From Bauldia sp. (lineage in GTDB: Bacteria; Pseudomonadota; Alphaproteobacteria; Rhizobiales; Kaistiaceae): a stretch of DNA of 64,000 nucleotides. Location of the stretch: positions 1-64,000 of the forward strand of contig JANQRX010000010.1 in assembly GCA_028284325.1 (NCBI GenBank), given 5' to 3'. The notes below the pieces were generated by a model. It did no database searches and had not been told where the DNA came from. It was given only the letters and a program-made list of their open reading frames with translations. Shown here piece by piece: positions 1 through 9,741 of the stretch; position 1 is the stretch's first letter; every line of letters starts with the position of its first letter. Made by a program: the position numbers and the translations under genes.

Positions 1-828
1 CTCCGGGCGCTGGAGGAACGTTACGGTCTCGGGCAGCCGTTCGTCGTCCAATACTGGAAATGGATATCAGCCATCGTGATCAGCGGCGACTTCGGCCAAT
101 CGTTCCAATGGCGCCAGCCGGTCAGCACGCTGATCTGGGACCGTCTCGGCCTCACCCTAGTCATTTCGTTCGCGACGCTGATTGTCGTTTGGGCGGTGGC
201 GATCCCGATCGGCATCTACTCGGCGGTTCGTCGCTACTCCCTCGGCGACTATGCTGCGACCTTTATCGGTTTCATCGGACTTGCGATCCCGAATTTCCTG
301 TTGGCACTGGTTCTGATGTTCGTTTCGTTTCGCTACTTCGGCCAGAGTGTCGGCGGCCTCTTCTCGCCGGAGTTCGTCAACGCACCGTGGTCATGGGCGC
401 GCGTCGTCGACCTCCTGGCCCATCTTTGGGTGCCTGTCGTAGTCTTGGGCACAGCCGGAACGGCGGCGCTTATCCGCATCATGCGAGCCAACCTGCTCGA
501 CGAACTGAACAAGCCCTACGTTACGACCGCGCGCGCCTACGGCGTGCCGGAAGCCCGGCTGATTGCCAAGTATCCTGTACGTGTCGCGCTGAACCCATTC
601 GTCAGCACTGTCGGCTGGGTGTTGCCGACGCTGGTGTCCGGCGCAACGATCACAGCAATCGTCCTCAGCCTGCCGACGACGGGGCCGATGCTTCTGCAGG
701 CGCTTCTGTCGCAGGACATGTTTCTGGCGGGAAGCTTCGTCATGCTCCTGAGCGTCCTCACGGTGCTGGGCACCTTCATCTCCGACCTGCTCCTCGCGTG
801 GCTCGATCCCCGCATCAGGCTGCGTTGA
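1..828 (+). CDS. Oligopeptide/dipeptide ABC transporter permease (DppB-like), 5' partial
   Basis: Inner-membrane permease of a peptide/nickel-type ABC importer. The reading frame is open from the first base of the window (LRALEERYGLGQPF), so the gene begins upstream and the ATG at 76 in the ORF track is only an internal methionine. The region LRALEERYGLGQPFVVQYWKW is the conserved periplasmic stretch after the first membrane helix of DppB/OppB proteins. Several hydrophobic helices follow, with the cytoplasmic EAA-type loop around ARAYGVPEARLIAKYP. It is followed one base after its stop by a second permease and then by the ATPase, forming a compact operon. The peptide family is clear; the exact substrate (peptide, nickel, opine) cannot be read from the sequence. 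Confidence 0.93.
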   Translation, partial: LRALEERYGLGQPFVVQYWKWISAIVISGDFGQSFQWRQPVSTLIWDRLGLTLVISFATLIVVWAVAIPIGIYSAVRRYSLGDYAATFIGFIGLAIPNFLLALVLMFVSFRYFGQSVGGLFSPEFVNAPWSWARVVDLLAHLWVPVVVLGTAGTAALIRIMRANLLDELNKPYVTTARAYGVPEARLIAKYPVRVALNPFVSTVGWVLPTLVSGATITAIVLSLPTTGPMLLQALLSQDMFLAGSFVMLLSVLTVLGTFISDLLLAWLDPRIRLR

Positions 829-829
829 C

Positions 830-1960
830 ATGGTTGCACAGGAACCAACCGTAGCCGGCGGCCCGGAGCACGCAGCGGTCGCCGGGCAATGGCGTTTGGT
901 CTGGTGGAAGTTCAGACGCCACCGACTCGCCATGGCGAGTGGCGTGGTCGTGCTGCTGATCTATCTCATCGCCGTCTTCGCTGAAGTCATTGCACCAGGC
1001 TTGCCCGGCAAGTTCAACGCCCGTTACACCTTCGCGCCGCCGCAGCCGCTCAGTTTTACCTACCGCGACGAGGCCGGCGCGCTGAGGTTCCAGCTTCACG
1101 TAAAGGGGTACAAGGTCGAAGTCGACCCGGTTGCGCTGCGTCGCACCTTCGTGGTCGACCCGTCCCAGCGCTATCCGGTCGGGTTCTTCGTGCACGGTGA
1201 CACCTACCGGCTTTGGGGTTTGTTCGCTACGGACCGTCATCTGATCGGCCCGCGAAATGCTGGCGATCCTTTCTTCCTCCTCGGCGCCGATCGACTCGGT
1301 CGGGACGTACTGTCGCGCGTCGTCTATGGAACCCGCGTGTCCATGTCGATCGGTTTGATCGGCGTAGCCGTCAGTCTCGTGCTCGGCATCATGCTCGGTG
1401 GTATCTCAGGCTATTACGGCGGCGCGATCGACGGCGCGATTCAGCGCACCATCGAGTTCATCATCTCCATCCCGACGATCCCCCTCTGGATGGGTCTCGC
1501 CGCCGCGATCCCCCCCGACCTCGAACCGCTAACCGTCTACTTCATCATCACCGTGATCATTTCGCTAATCGGGTGGACGGGGCTCGCGCGCGAGGTCCGC
1601 GGACGGTTCCTGTCGCTCAAATCCGAGGATTTTGTCGCAGCTGCACGCATCGACGGCACCTCGGAGATGAAGATTATCGTGAAGCACCTAGTGCCGGCGT
1701 TTGCCAGCCACATCATCGCGTCGGTGACTCTGGCGATACCCGCGATGATCATCGCCGAAACGTCCCTCAGTTTCCTCGGAATCGGGTTGCGGCCACCGGT
1801 CGTTAGCTGGGGTGTCCTACTGCAGGAGGCACAAAACATCCGCGCGGTGGCCACGGCGCCTTGGCTGCTCGCACCCGCTGTCCCTGTCATCACAGCGGTG
1901 CTGGCGCTGAACTTCCTGGGAGACGGTCTGCGCGACGCCGCGGATCCGTACAGCGAATGA
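830..1960 (+). CDS. Oligopeptide/dipeptide ABC transporter permease (DppC-like)
   Basis: Second permease of the peptide-type importer, 376 residues. It has a cytoplasmic N-terminus, a first helix near residues 35-55 and an unusually long periplasmic segment of about 110 residues ([19 protein letters not shown]...) before the core helices. That layout is seen in the longer OppC/YejE-type permeases. The EAA loop is [20 protein letters not shown], followed by [14 protein letters not shown], a near-signature of DppC/OppC. The start is the ATG one base after the upstream stop, and its own stop overlaps the start of the ATPase gene (ATGA), indicating translational coupling. The long periplasmic insert may favour a YejE-like (microcin C/peptide) role, but this is inference. 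Confidence 0.94.
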   Translation: MVAQEPTVAGGPEHAAVAGQWRLVWWKFRRHRLAMASGVVVLLIYLIAVFAEVIAPGLPGKFNARYTFAPPQPLSFTYRDEAGALRFQLHVKGYKVEVDPVALRRTFVVDPSQRYPVGFFVHGDTYRLWGLFATDRHLIGPRNAGDPFFLLGADRLGRDVLSRVVYGTRVSMSIGLIGVAVSLVLGIMLGGISGYYGGAIDGAIQRTIEFIISIPTIPLWMGLAAAIPPDLEPLTVYFIITVIISLIGWTGLAREVRGRFLSLKSEDFVAAARIDGTSEMKIIVKHLVPAFASHIIASVTLAIPAMIIAETSLSFLGIGLRPPVVSWGVLLQEAQNIRAVATAPWLLAPAVPVITAVLALNFLGDGLRDAADPYSE

Positions 1961-4053
1961 GCACCGGCAACGACCCCTTGTTGCACGTGCGCGACCTCAA
2001 GACCGTATTTCGCGTGCCTGACGGCATCGTTGACGCAGTCGACGGCGTGGATTTCGATATTCGCAACGGCGAAATCGTGTGTCTGGTCGGCGAATCCGGC
2101 TGCGGCAAATCAATGACCGCGCATTCGATCCTGAAGATCCTGAACCCGCCCGGCGAGATAATCGGCGGCCGCATCGACCTTGCCGACGCCGCCGGCGGCA
2201 CGATCGACATTGCCGCAATGGATCCGTTCGGTCCCGATATCCAGAAGGTCCGCGGCAACCTCATCGCTATGATCTTCCAGGAGCCGATGACCTCCCTCAG
2301 CCCGGTTCATACGATCGGCAGCCAGATCGTCGAGAAGATCCTGCTGCACCATGTGATCACCACAGGCGAGGCAAAGGACCGCGCGATCGCCGCACTCGGC
2401 AGGGTCGGCATTCCGGACCCCGCGCGGCTCTTCGATGCCTACACTTTCCAGTTGTCCGGCGGAATGCGCCAACGCGCCATGATCGCGATGGCACTCGGGA
2501 TGCGTCCACGGCTGCTCATTGCCGACGAACCTACCACAGCGCTGGACGTGACGACGCAGGCGACGATCCTGGAACTGATACGCGACCTTCAGGCCGACAC
2601 AGGGATGTCGGTGCTGTTCATTACCCATGACCTCGGAGTCGTTGCCGAAATCGCCGACAGGGTCGCGGTGATGTATCTCGGGAAGATCGTGGAACATGGC
2701 ACGGTCGACCAGATCTTCAGCGAGCCGCGCCATCCCTACACCCGGGCGCTGCTGCACTCGTTGCCGGGCGGGGGCGGGCCGCGGCGGCGTCTGCATTCCA
2801 TTCGGGGCGGCATTCCGAGCCCGTTCAACCGGCCGGGTGGGTGCACCTTTCATCCACGGTGCGAGGCCTTCTTGCCCGGCGTCTGCGACGCGCAGATACC
2901 TGAACCGATCGTGTCGCCTGACGGTCGCCAGGTGCGCTGTCATGTTTACGACGCCGACAGCCCATCCCCCGCCCTGTCCTCCCCTTCGCCGGAACCGATT
3001 TCGCAGGAACCGGCACCGGCCGCGGGGCGCGCCGAACGCCGCGAGGCGCAGAGCGAGACTCCGCTCCTTGAGGTGAATGGCCTCAAAATGCACTTCCCCA
3101 TCTACGGAGGTATTCTGCGGCGAACCGTCGGCCAGGTTCTCGCCGTGGACGATGTCAGCTTCACGCTGTCGGCGGGTCAGACGTTGGCGATCGTCGGGGA
3201 ATCTGGGTGCGGCAAGACCACGCTCGGCCGCTGCATTCAGCGGATACATCGGCCGACGGCCGGCGAGATTCGCTACCGGACGGACGGCAACGAGACGGTC
3301 GATATCGCGACCTTGCCGCGTCGCGAGCTCGTCCCACTGTGGCGCGATATCCGCATGATCTTTCAGGATCCCCATGGCTCGCTCAACGCCCGCTTGCCCG
3401 TTCTTGAGATCGTTGGCGAATCCCTTCGCAACACCGGTGTTTCAGGCTCGGAGCTGCAGGACAGAGTGGCCGGCCTGCTTGAACGTGTCGGCCTGCGGCC
3501 GGAGTACATGCGCCGATATCCGCATTCCTTCTCGGGCGGCGAGCGCCAGCGCATCAGTATCGCCAGGGCGCTGGCGGTGCGGCCCCGGATCATCGTGGCG
3601 GACGAACCCGTGTCGGCACTGGATGTCTCGGTGCAGGCACAGACCCTCAACCTGCTCGCCGACCTGCAGGACGAATATGGCCTCGCCTACATCTTCATCT
3701 CCCACGACCTCAGCGTCGTCCGCCACATCGCAGACCGGATCGCGGTCATGTATGTCGGCAGGCTGGTGGAGATCGGCGAGACAGAAACCGTATACGGCAG
3801 TCCGCGCCATCCCTATACCGAGGCGTTACTATCGGCGGCGCCCGTGCCCGACCCGCGGGCACGCACGGGGGCCAACCGCATCCGGTTGGAGGGCGACGTT
3901 GCCGACCCGGCGAAGCGGCCCGACGGCTGCGCGTTCCATCCGCGATGCCAGTATGCGCAGCCGCGCTGTGGCAACGAAGCGCCCCCGCTCGCGGATGGCT
4001 CACATCGCGCCGCCTGTCACTTCGCCGATGAACTAGCACTGTCCGGTCGTTGA
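1957..4053 (+). CDS. Fused dual-ATPase subunit of peptide ABC transporter (DppD-DppF type)
   Basis: Energises the two permeases upstream. About 698 residues hold two complete ABC domains in tandem. The first has Walker A GESGCGKS, signature LSGGMRQR and Walker [13 protein letters not shown]. The second has [17 protein letters not shown] and [12 protein letters not shown]. Each half ends with the Cys-containing oligopeptide-ABC tail ([25 protein letters not shown]). The ORF track starts at 1861, but the ATG at 1957 ([15 protein letters not shown]) overlaps the upstream stop as ATGA and gives the normal N-terminus, so I use that. The fused arrangement resembles YejF/GsiA-type ATPases. No binding-protein gene is visible; it may lie upstream of the window. 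Confidence 0.95.
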   Translation: MSTGNDPLLHVRDLKTVFRVPDGIVDAVDGVDFDIRNGEIVCLVGESGCGKSMTAHSILKILNPPGEIIGGRIDLADAAGGTIDIAAMDPFGPDIQKVRGNLIAMIFQEPMTSLSPVHTIGSQIVEKILLHHVITTGEAKDRAIAALGRVGIPDPARLFDAYTFQLSGGMRQRAMIAMALGMRPRLLIADEPTTALDVTTQATILELIRDLQADTGMSVLFITHDLGVVAEIADRVAVMYLGKIVEHGTVDQIFSEPRHPYTRALLHSLPGGGGPRRRLHSIRGGIPSPFNRPGGCTFHPRCEAFLPGVCDAQIPEPIVSPDGRQVRCHVYDADSPSPALSSPSPEPISQEPAPAAGRAERREAQSETPLLEVNGLKMHFPIYGGILRRTVGQVLAVDDVSFTLSAGQTLAIVGESGCGKTTLGRCIQRIHRPTAGEIRYRTDGNETVDIATLPRRELVPLWRDIRMIFQDPHGSLNARLPVLEIVGESLRNTGVSGSELQDRVAGLLERVGLRPEYMRRYPHSFSGGERQRISIARALAVRPRIIVADEPVSALDVSVQAQTLNLLADLQDEYGLAYIFISHDLSVVRHIADRIAVMYVGRLVEIGETETVYGSPRHPYTEALLSAAPVPDPRARTGANRIRLEGDVADPAKRPDGCAFHPRCQYAQPRCGNEAPPLADGSHRAACHFADELALSGR

Positions 4054-4249
4054 CACATCGCCGCACGGGGGAGCGGGCGACTCCGTCTCGCCACACGTGG
4101 CGGCGAGCGAGGCTACAACAGATACGGCGTCCCGCGGCTCGATGGTATCCGGTTACGACCGTCAGCGGGATTGGTGCCGTCACGATTCATCGTGCCCCAT
4201 CCGTTCATCACGGCTTCTGTGCACCACCGAGGACAGACCGCAAGGTCTT

Positions 4250-4279
4250 AGAAAATCGCCCTGGTTGGGGCGATTTTCT
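4250..4279 (+). terminator. Stem-loop after the peptide transporter operon
   Basis: A perfect 12-bp inverted repeat, AGAAAATCGCCC / GGGCGATTTTCT, has a 6-base loop (TGGTTG). It lies about 200 bases past the stop of the dual ATPase. The U-rich end of the right arm (GATTTTCT) lets it work as an intrinsic terminator in the + direction, and the symmetry could serve the other strand too. It sits between the operon and the leftmost att repeat. No gene is supportable between 4054 and 4408. Confidence 0.6.
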
Positions 4280-4408
4280 GCATCTGTCGAATTCGAAGAT
4301 TCCGAGACCTCCCAGGACACTCGAACTCTCGGCACAACAACCTCTGATCGTCGAGACGCGCACGCTACGCGTACAATCGCCCCGTCGATCATTTATACTT
4401 CGACCATG

Positions 4409-4529
4409 CCAGGGGCGGAATCGAAGAATTGATCTAAATATTTGATGTAAATGGATATTTCATCCACATGATTTTCTCATACCCCCGAAAATACCCCCAC
4501 GGTCGGGGTGCAATGGTGGTTCGATTCCC
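4409..4529 (+). repeat. tRNA-Phe-derived attachment site, copy 1 (left boundary of island 1)
   Basis: CCAGGGGCGGAATCGAA (4409-4425) matches the 3' end of the tRNA-Phe gene at 62229-62304, in the same orientation. About 55 bases later are two direct repeats, TACCCCCgaaaaTACCCCC (4480-4498). Then comes GGTTCGATTCCC (4518-4529), an inverted copy of the T-arm sequence. The same three-part layout recurs after the copies at 15281 and 35126. The direct repeat is the duplication left by integrase at a tRNA gene; the other parts may be integrase arm sites. The stretch from 4530 to 4751 shows no gene I can support. Confidence 0.8.
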
Positions 4530-4751
4530 GATGTCGAGCGCAAATTGACTTCGACTGGTGCAGTCGGCGGAGGAGACGACTTGTTACACGTCAGTCTGCG
4601 CAGTGAACCCAACTTGGTTGCTTCAAGCTCACCCGCGGAAGGCCGGCGCCGGCGAGAACCGTGTGCTTTCTGTGGGAGAACTCGGCCGCCTCGAATCTCG
4701 CCAGGCGAGCCCGCGTTCCGGCGAGATCGCTGCCGGGTCAGGCGCGAGCCG

Positions 4752-5675
4752 CTATGCGCCGCTACTGTCGAGTCGCTGCAGAAGCGGAAGCACCAGTTCC
4801 AGGAACTCTTCACTCCCGCACGCAAATCGCAGTTTGTCATCGAGCCCGATCCGATCCCATTCGATCGTGTCGGACCGTCCCAGCTTCTCTAGTATGGGTA
4901 ATCCAGCCATGACGTCCCAGGTTGAATCTCCCAACGCTACGTAGCCATCTGTTTCGCCCGTGGCCACCTCCACGATCGAAATTGCCGATGATCCGCAGCA
5001 TCGAAAATTGATCCGCAGGTCGTCGGATATGAACCGCACGACCTCGAGGCGGTCCTTTGTTGCCGTCGAAGGGTGCAGGCCGATTCCTGTCGAGCCGCAC
5101 GACATGTTGAACGCCGGCAATGGAGCCAATGGCTCGCGGTTCAACCGAGCTTCAATCGTCCCACCGCCGGTCAACAGCAGATTGCGGACAGGAGCGTAGA
5201 TTACTCCGAACTTCGGTCGACGGTCCTCGTAAAGACCAATCGAGACGGCCCAGTTTTGACCTCCGCGAACGAAGTTGAACGTTCCATCAATCGGATCAAT
5301 AACCCAAACCCGTCCGGAAGCGCCGGTGACGTCGCCGCCTTCCTCGCCGTAGATGCCGTCGTTCGGAAAGGCAGCGCGGAGCCGAGTGACAACGAATCTC
5401 TCAACCTCGGCGTCGGCAATGGTCACAAGATCAAGATGGCCCTTTTGCTCGACCGATAGGCTCGCCAGGGATCGGAAATGTGCGAGCGCAATCTCGCCCG
5501 CTCTGAAGGCAATCTCCTCGACCTGCGGAACCATGTCGCTGTCGGGCAGTGGAAACCCGTCCACATCAATCGCCACGCCAACCGCCTTTGATGCCACTGC
5601 CGGCCGTGTTGCCGTCGTGCTCGGCGGGCGAGCCTCGCGAGATGACGACGCCTGACGCATGGCTTCGCCATACAT
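4752..5675 (-). CDS. Inositol monophosphatase family protein
   Basis: Mg-dependent sugar-phosphate/inositol-phosphate phosphatase fold. The metal-binding motifs are clear: GEEGG (first acidic ligand), WVIDPIDGTFNFVRG (the family signature with its DP(I)DGT core) and the C-terminal STWDVMAGLPIL (WD..AG). The start is uncertain. The ORF opens at 5675, but family homology begins near MVPQVEEIAFRAGEIALAHF (ATG at 5534). A GTG at 5576 has an AAAGGCGG stretch just upstream, so the first 30-47 residues may not be translated. It is the last gene of a minus-strand cluster behind a glycerophosphodiesterase and an ABC importer. This suggests it removes phosphate from a product such as inositol phosphate. 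Histidinol-phosphatase or CysQ-like activity is possible. Confidence 0.85.
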   Translation of the reverse strand: MYGEAMRQASSSREARPPSTTATRPAVASKAVGVAIDVDGFPLPDSDMVPQVEEIAFRAGEIALAHFRSLASLSVEQKGHLDLVTIADAEVERFVVTRLRAAFPNDGIYGEEGGDVTGASGRVWVIDPIDGTFNFVRGGQNWAVSIGLYEDRRPKFGVIYAPVRNLLLTGGGTIEARLNREPLAPLPAFNMSCGSTGIGLHPSTATKDRLEVVRFISDDLRINFRCCGSSAISIVEVATGETDGYVALGDSTWDVMAGLPILEKLGRSDTIEWDRIGLDDKLRFACGSEEFLELVLPLLQRLDSSGA

Positions 5676-5761
5676 ACTTCGTCTGCGGCACTACCGGCAC
5701 AAGGCTCACCACTCCAACAACATCAACGACCAGGCGACCGATCGACAACGGTCGCTCCCAC

Positions 5762-6589
5762 TCAATCGCCCGAATTGAGGCCCACGACCGCGAGCCCACA
5801 ATCAGTCACGCATTCTTTGGTCCACGCGACGTCGTCGCAGACCAACATGTCGATCAGTCCAGCACGTAAGTACGCTCGCAGCTCGTCGTGGTAATCGGCG
5901 CCATACTTGCGGCGAAGAGCGAAGTACTCTGGCCGGGGCAGGTAGTGGCTCACCCCCACGCCGGCTCGGTGAAGGCCATCCGCAACATCCGGTGCGAACT
6001 GCGGATAGTCGGTATTCATCATGTCCATATTTGCCGACCGTGCCGCGGCGGCCGGATCGGCAAGGCGGTGGTAGTTGATGCCCATGGTTCTTGCTTGAGG
6101 GGCGACACTCTTGATGGCGCGCAGAACGACATGATCGAAGGAGCTGATCAGTGCGCGCCCGAACATGTCGGTGTGTTCAAGCAGCCTCACGACATTTTCG
6201 AGATGCGCGGTGCCCTCAAGTCGGTCCTTGATCTCGACGATCAGCCCCAGACCAAGATCGCGGCAGTACCCGAGGACATCTTCGAATGCCTCGATAGGCT
6301 GCCCTTCGATATCGGCGCCGTCGCGGGCCTTGGTCCGAACGCCGGAGATCTGGTCATAGTCCAACTGCGAAATAAGACCGGTACCCGTCGAGGCGTTGTC
6401 GAGAATGTCGTCATGGAAGACAACGAGGCGTTTGTCCCGTGTCATTCGTAGATCGATCTCACAAAGCGACGCACCAAGCTCCGCGGCCCGGCGAAGGGCC
6501 GGACGCGTGTTCTCATGTCCGTCGATGATGTGACCGCGATGTCCGCACACCAGAATCTGACCGGAAAGAGAAGGAAGAAGACTGAACAT
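5762..6589 (-). CDS. Glycerophosphodiester phosphodiesterase (UgpQ-like)
   Basis: Hydrolyses glycerophosphodiesters to sn-glycerol 3-phosphate and an alcohol. The GDPD motifs are present: CGHRGHIIDGHENT near the N-terminus (catalytic His, with the usual PENT changed to HENT), CEIDLRMTRDKRLVVFHDD (metal ligands) and the later LIVEIKD. The ATG at 6589 (MFSLLPSLSGQ) gives the normal family length of about 275 residues. The longer ORF opening at 6757 runs into the permease gene and has no family similarity. There is no signal peptide, so the enzyme should be cytoplasmic and act on imported substrate. Its position right after the importer genes matches the ugp arrangement. Confidence 0.9.
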   Translation of the reverse strand: MFSLLPSLSGQILVCGHRGHIIDGHENTRPALRRAAELGASLCEIDLRMTRDKRLVVFHDDILDNASTGTGLISQLDYDQISGVRTKARDGADIEGQPIEAFEDVLGYCRDLGLGLIVEIKDRLEGTAHLENVVRLLEHTDMFGRALISSFDHVVLRAIKSVAPQARTMGINYHRLADPAAAARSANMDMMNTDYPQFAPDVADGLHRAGVGVSHYLPRPEYFALRRKYGADYHDELRAYLRAGLIDMLVCDDVAWTKECVTDCGLAVVGLNSGD

Positions 6590-6645
6590 GGGTGCCGTGG
6601 GTGAGGGGCCGCGTGTTGTTGGTCGAAGTGACACCGAGGAGCCGG

Positions 6646-7467
6646 TTACTTCAGACCGCTTCTCGCGATGCCGGCGATGAACTGCTTCTGAAGAACAACG
6701 AAAATGATGATCATCGGCAGCGCCGACATGACGCCCGCCGCCATGACGACATTCCAATCGGTAATGTACTCGCCTCGAAGCAGGGCAAGGCCAGGACCAA
6801 GGGTGAACTTGTCAGCCGATCGGTTGACGACAATTGGCCATAACAGTTCTTTCCATTCGAACAGCACCGTGAGGATTGCGAGCGACAGGACCCCGCTGCG
6901 CGCGACAGGCACAACAATTGTCGCAAGAATTCGCACGTGGGACGCCCCATCCATGCGCGACGCTTCGATCAACTCACGCGGCACACCGCGGAAGAACTGA
7001 TAGAGCAGGAATACCCCGAACACATCGAATATGGAGGGCAGGACGAGCGCCGTGAGCGTGTCGGTCAGACGCATCGCCGAAATAATCGCGAAATTCGGAA
7101 TGATGAAGATGTCGCCCGGCACCATGAGCAACGCCAGTATGACAATCAGAATGATGCCGCTGCCGGGAACTTTGATGACCGCCAGAGCATAGGCGGCCAT
7201 CGAACAGATAATGATCGTGAATACCGCCCGCGCGAGCGAGACGATGACGGTATTCAACAACAATGCGCCAAACGGGATCCGGTTCAGCACCTCCTGAGCG
7301 CCTTCAAGCGTCGGCGGCGATGGGATGACGTTTGGAGGCACAAGCAGAGTCTGGCTCGTGGTCATCAGACCCGTTGCAACCATCCAGGCAAACGGAATGA
7401 CAATCACCAGGCCGACGATGAAGACCGTGGCATAGGTCCACCAGCTCACCCGGTACTGCATCTCCAT
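6646..7467 (-). CDS. Carbohydrate ABC transporter permease (UgpE/MalG-like, CUT1)
   Basis: Inner-membrane permease of a CUT1-type importer, 273 residues with about six hydrophobic helices. The EAA loop reads EASRMDGASHVRILATIVVPVARSG, and the C-terminus is short as in MalG/UgpE proteins. The start ATG overlaps the stop of the other permease (TGATG), so the two are translationally coupled. With the partner permease, the binding protein upstream and the separate ATPase at 10991 it forms a full importer. The adjacent diesterase points to sn-glycerol 3-phosphate or a glycerophosphodiester as cargo; the permease alone does not show this. Confidence 0.93.
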   Translation of the reverse strand: MEMQYRVSWWTYATVFIVGLVIVIPFAWMVATGLMTTSQTLLVPPNVIPSPPTLEGAQEVLNRIPFGALLLNTVIVSLARAVFTIIICSMAAYALAVIKVPGSGIILIVILALLMVPGDIFIIPNFAIISAMRLTDTLTALVLPSIFDVFGVFLLYQFFRGVPRELIEASRMDGASHVRILATIVVPVARSGVLSLAILTVLFEWKELLWPIVVNRSADKFTLGPGLALLRGEYITDWNVVMAAGVMSALPMIIIFVVLQKQFIAGIARSGLK

Positions 7468-8432
7468 CAGCCGTCTTCCCCGTAGTGCACGAACCGCCGC
7501 TGCACGCGCAGCAGACCGAGCGACACGACCAGGATGACCACGAGCAGGAACAGCGATACCGCGGCTGCGTAGCCGCGCTGGCCAATGGCGAAGAAGCCGA
7601 TGTAGAAATAGTAGTATACTAACGTAAATCCGTAATTAAGTGACACTGATTGGTCTATCGGTGGTAGCAATACATAAACAACATCAAATAATTTAAGTGC
7701 GCCAATCGCCGTTGTTATAATGACGAAGAACAAAGATGGCGTCAGAAGTGGCAGGGTGATCGAGAAGAAGCGTTGGACGGGGCCAGCGCCGTCCAGCGTG
7801 GCCGCTTCGTACAGGTCTCGAGAAATGTCCTGCATGCCGGCGTAAAGGATGATGGTCGGCACGCTGAACGAAAGATAGATCACCAGTAGAGAGACCACCG
7901 TCGTGACCCCGGCGGCACTACCAAGCCAACTGATCGGCGAGGTCCCCATCGCCTGGAGCGCGGCGTTGACGATCCCGTACTGTGTTTGAAACATCCACGC
8001 AAAGACGAGGATAAGTGCCGTTGGCAGGCAGACCGCCGGCAGAAAGACGATCGCCCGAAACACCGTCTCACCCCGGAAACGATGTTGCATCAGCAACGCC
8101 ATGAGCATCGAAACCACGACAACACCTGGGACGGCAATCGCGGCAAACTTCAGTGTGTTGCCCAGTGCAAGCCAAACCTGGCTGTCCGAGATCAACTTCT
8201 CGTAGTTATCGAAACCGGTGAATCTCGGCGCGCCGAATGCGCCCGCATTCATGAACGAAAGCCAGACGTTGTAGCCGAACCCATAGAAGCGGAAGACGGC
8301 AAGTCCGCCGAAGAACGGCAGCAAGAACAGATACCCGACAATGGCCTCCCGCTGCGCAAGGGTGCGCGGCGCAAACGCGCCGCGCACCCCCTTCAGAAGG
8401 CTACCGAAGCTATTGGCGGTCGTGTCGGTCAA
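7467..8432 (-). CDS. Carbohydrate ABC transporter permease (UgpA/MalF-like, CUT1)
   Basis: Partner permease, about 321 residues. The EAA loop is YEAATLDGAGPVQRFFSITLPLLTPS. The start used here is a TTG at 8432 that overlaps the binding-protein stop (TTGA); no ATG lies near enough to give a full N-terminus (LAQREAIVGYLFLLPFFGG). An odd feature is an AT-rich patch at roughly 7605-7735 (tagtatactaacgtaaatccgtaattaag) where codon use departs sharply from the rest of the gene, although the protein reads through normally (FDVVYVLLPPIDQSVSLNYGFTLVYYYF). Confidence 0.92.
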   Translation of the reverse strand: MTDTTANSFGSLLKGVRGAFAPRTLAQREAIVGYLFLLPFFGGLAVFRFYGFGYNVWLSFMNAGAFGAPRFTGFDNYEKLISDSQVWLALGNTLKFAAIAVPGVVVVSMLMALLMQHRFRGETVFRAIVFLPAVCLPTALILVFAWMFQTQYGIVNAALQAMGTSPISWLGSAAGVTTVVSLLVIYLSFSVPTIILYAGMQDISRDLYEAATLDGAGPVQRFFSITLPLLTPSLFFVIITTAIGALKLFDVVYVLLPPIDQSVSLNYGFTLVYYYFYIGFFAIGQRGYAAAVSLFLLVVILVVSLGLLRVQRRFVHYGEDG

Positions 8433-9685
8433 CGCAGCGATTCTGTGTTGATTTCGTCGATCATCCTTGCCGCCTCGGCCGCGGAGATCCGGCCGTCGTA
8501 GAAGTCGGTCATCACCGAGCTGTTGATCTGCTGCTGACCCAGGATGACCTTGGGGAAGGCGGTCGTCGTCCGCGGGTAGGGCTGTTGAGCCGCCAACGCT
8601 TCCTCAAGCCCAACCAGCGCCGAGTTGGCTTCCACAAAGGCCGCCAGGGTTTCGGGAGCTTTGTTGGCCGGAAGGCCGGCGCCGCCCTGGGCGTGGAGAA
8701 CCGCGCCTTCGTCAGACGTCAGGAACTTGATCAGCTCCCAAGACTCTTCCTTATGTTGTGAATTGGCATTCATCACGTAAGAAAGACCATTGGTATCGGT
8801 CGCCCAGGCACCGTCGACAGCCGGAAGATGTAAGACATGGAACGTGCCGTCGGGTACGTCGGCCTTGGACAGCAGGCTAAGATTCCACGACGGAATTTCC
8901 GCAATCGCCACGGTTCCGGAGATCAACGCATTGACCGGATTCAGGTCCGCGGAATCGGACACCTTGGTGATCAAGCCGTCGTCCTGCAGGTTCCTGATCA
9001 TGTCCAGGGCCTTGATGCCGGCGTCCGTCGACATCGTCCCCATGTTGTCTTTGATGACGGTTCCGCCCATCGAGTGCACAAGGCTCGCAACGCCGTTGTT
9101 CCAGTTGTAGTAGTAGTAAAGCGGAATGATCGCGTCGTCGTTCTGCGCGGCTTTGATGTCGCCGGCGATCCGAACCATGTCATCCCAGGTCCAGTCGGCA
9201 GTGGGTGGAGTCACGCCCAACTCGGAAAAGACGTTGGCGTTGTAGACCATCGTCCATGCATCGAAATCCTTCGGGATTCCATACTGCTCGCCGTCAAAAT
9301 TGTAGAGCTCGGTGATGGTCGGGTTGTATTCATCGAGCGACACGCTGTCCCTGGCGATGAAGTCGTCCAGCGACTCCAGAGCGCTACCCGCGACATAAAA
9401 TGAAGCCCGGGAACTCTGCCACATCACATCTGGACCTTCGCCAGCACTGAGGGCAGCGTCAAGTTTGGGGTAGTACTGATCCCGAGGCGCGAGTTCGAGG
9501 GACACGTCAATACTGGGGTTGGCGGCCTCGAATGCATCGATGGCAAGTTGCACGCCATCCTTTTGCGCCGGGTCCCAGATCATCACGCTGATGCTGACGT
9601 CCTCGGCGAGAGCGACTTGTGTGCCCACAGCAGCCGTCAACGCAAATGCCGCGCCGGCCACGAGGCTTGTTCGATGGGTGAGCAT
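8429..9685 (-). CDS. ABC transporter extracellular substrate-binding protein, family 1 (UgpB-like)
   Basis: Periplasmic binding protein of the CUT1 importer, 418 residues. MLTHRTSLVAGAAFALTAAVGTQVALAED is a Sec signal peptide with cleavage expected after the ALA. The mature part follows the family-1 pattern: VMIWDPAQKDGVQLAIDAFEAANPSIDV, then GPDVMWQSSRASFYVAGSALESLDDF. It is the first gene of the importer operon on the minus strand and lies 56 bases from the divergent-side regulator gene, which reads the same way. Family 1 includes glycerol-3-phosphate, maltose and other sugar binders, so the ligand is inferred only from neighbours. Confidence 0.93.
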   Translation of the reverse strand: MLTHRTSLVAGAAFALTAAVGTQVALAEDVSISVMIWDPAQKDGVQLAIDAFEAANPSIDVSLELAPRDQYYPKLDAALSAGEGPDVMWQSSRASFYVAGSALESLDDFIARDSVSLDEYNPTITELYNFDGEQYGIPKDFDAWTMVYNANVFSELGVTPPTADWTWDDMVRIAGDIKAAQNDDAIIPLYYYYNWNNGVASLVHSMGGTVIKDNMGTMSTDAGIKALDMIRNLQDDGLITKVSDSADLNPVNALISGTVAIAEIPSWNLSLLSKADVPDGTFHVLHLPAVDGAWATDTNGLSYVMNANSQHKEESWELIKFLTSDEGAVLHAQGGAGLPANKAPETLAAFVEANSALVGLEEALAAQQPYPRTTTAFPKVILGQQQINSSVMTDFYDGRISAAEAARMIDEINTESLR

Positions 9686-9741
9686 TTTCGTTTCTCCGTG
9701 ATTTCCTGTTGGTGGTGAATTTCGCTGCGGGTCATCGAGCG

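Noticed and set aside
2110-3375. 421-codon minus-strand ORF inside the dual ATPase
   Set aside because: It is antisense to a gene with full ABC motifs and has no recognisable domain; long shadow ORFs are normal in GC-rich DNA.
4516-4529. GGTTCGATTCC near each att copy taken as a tRNA T-arm
   Set aside because: No acceptor, D or anticodon arms can be folded around it at 4516, 15385 or 35232; it is treated as part of the att unit.
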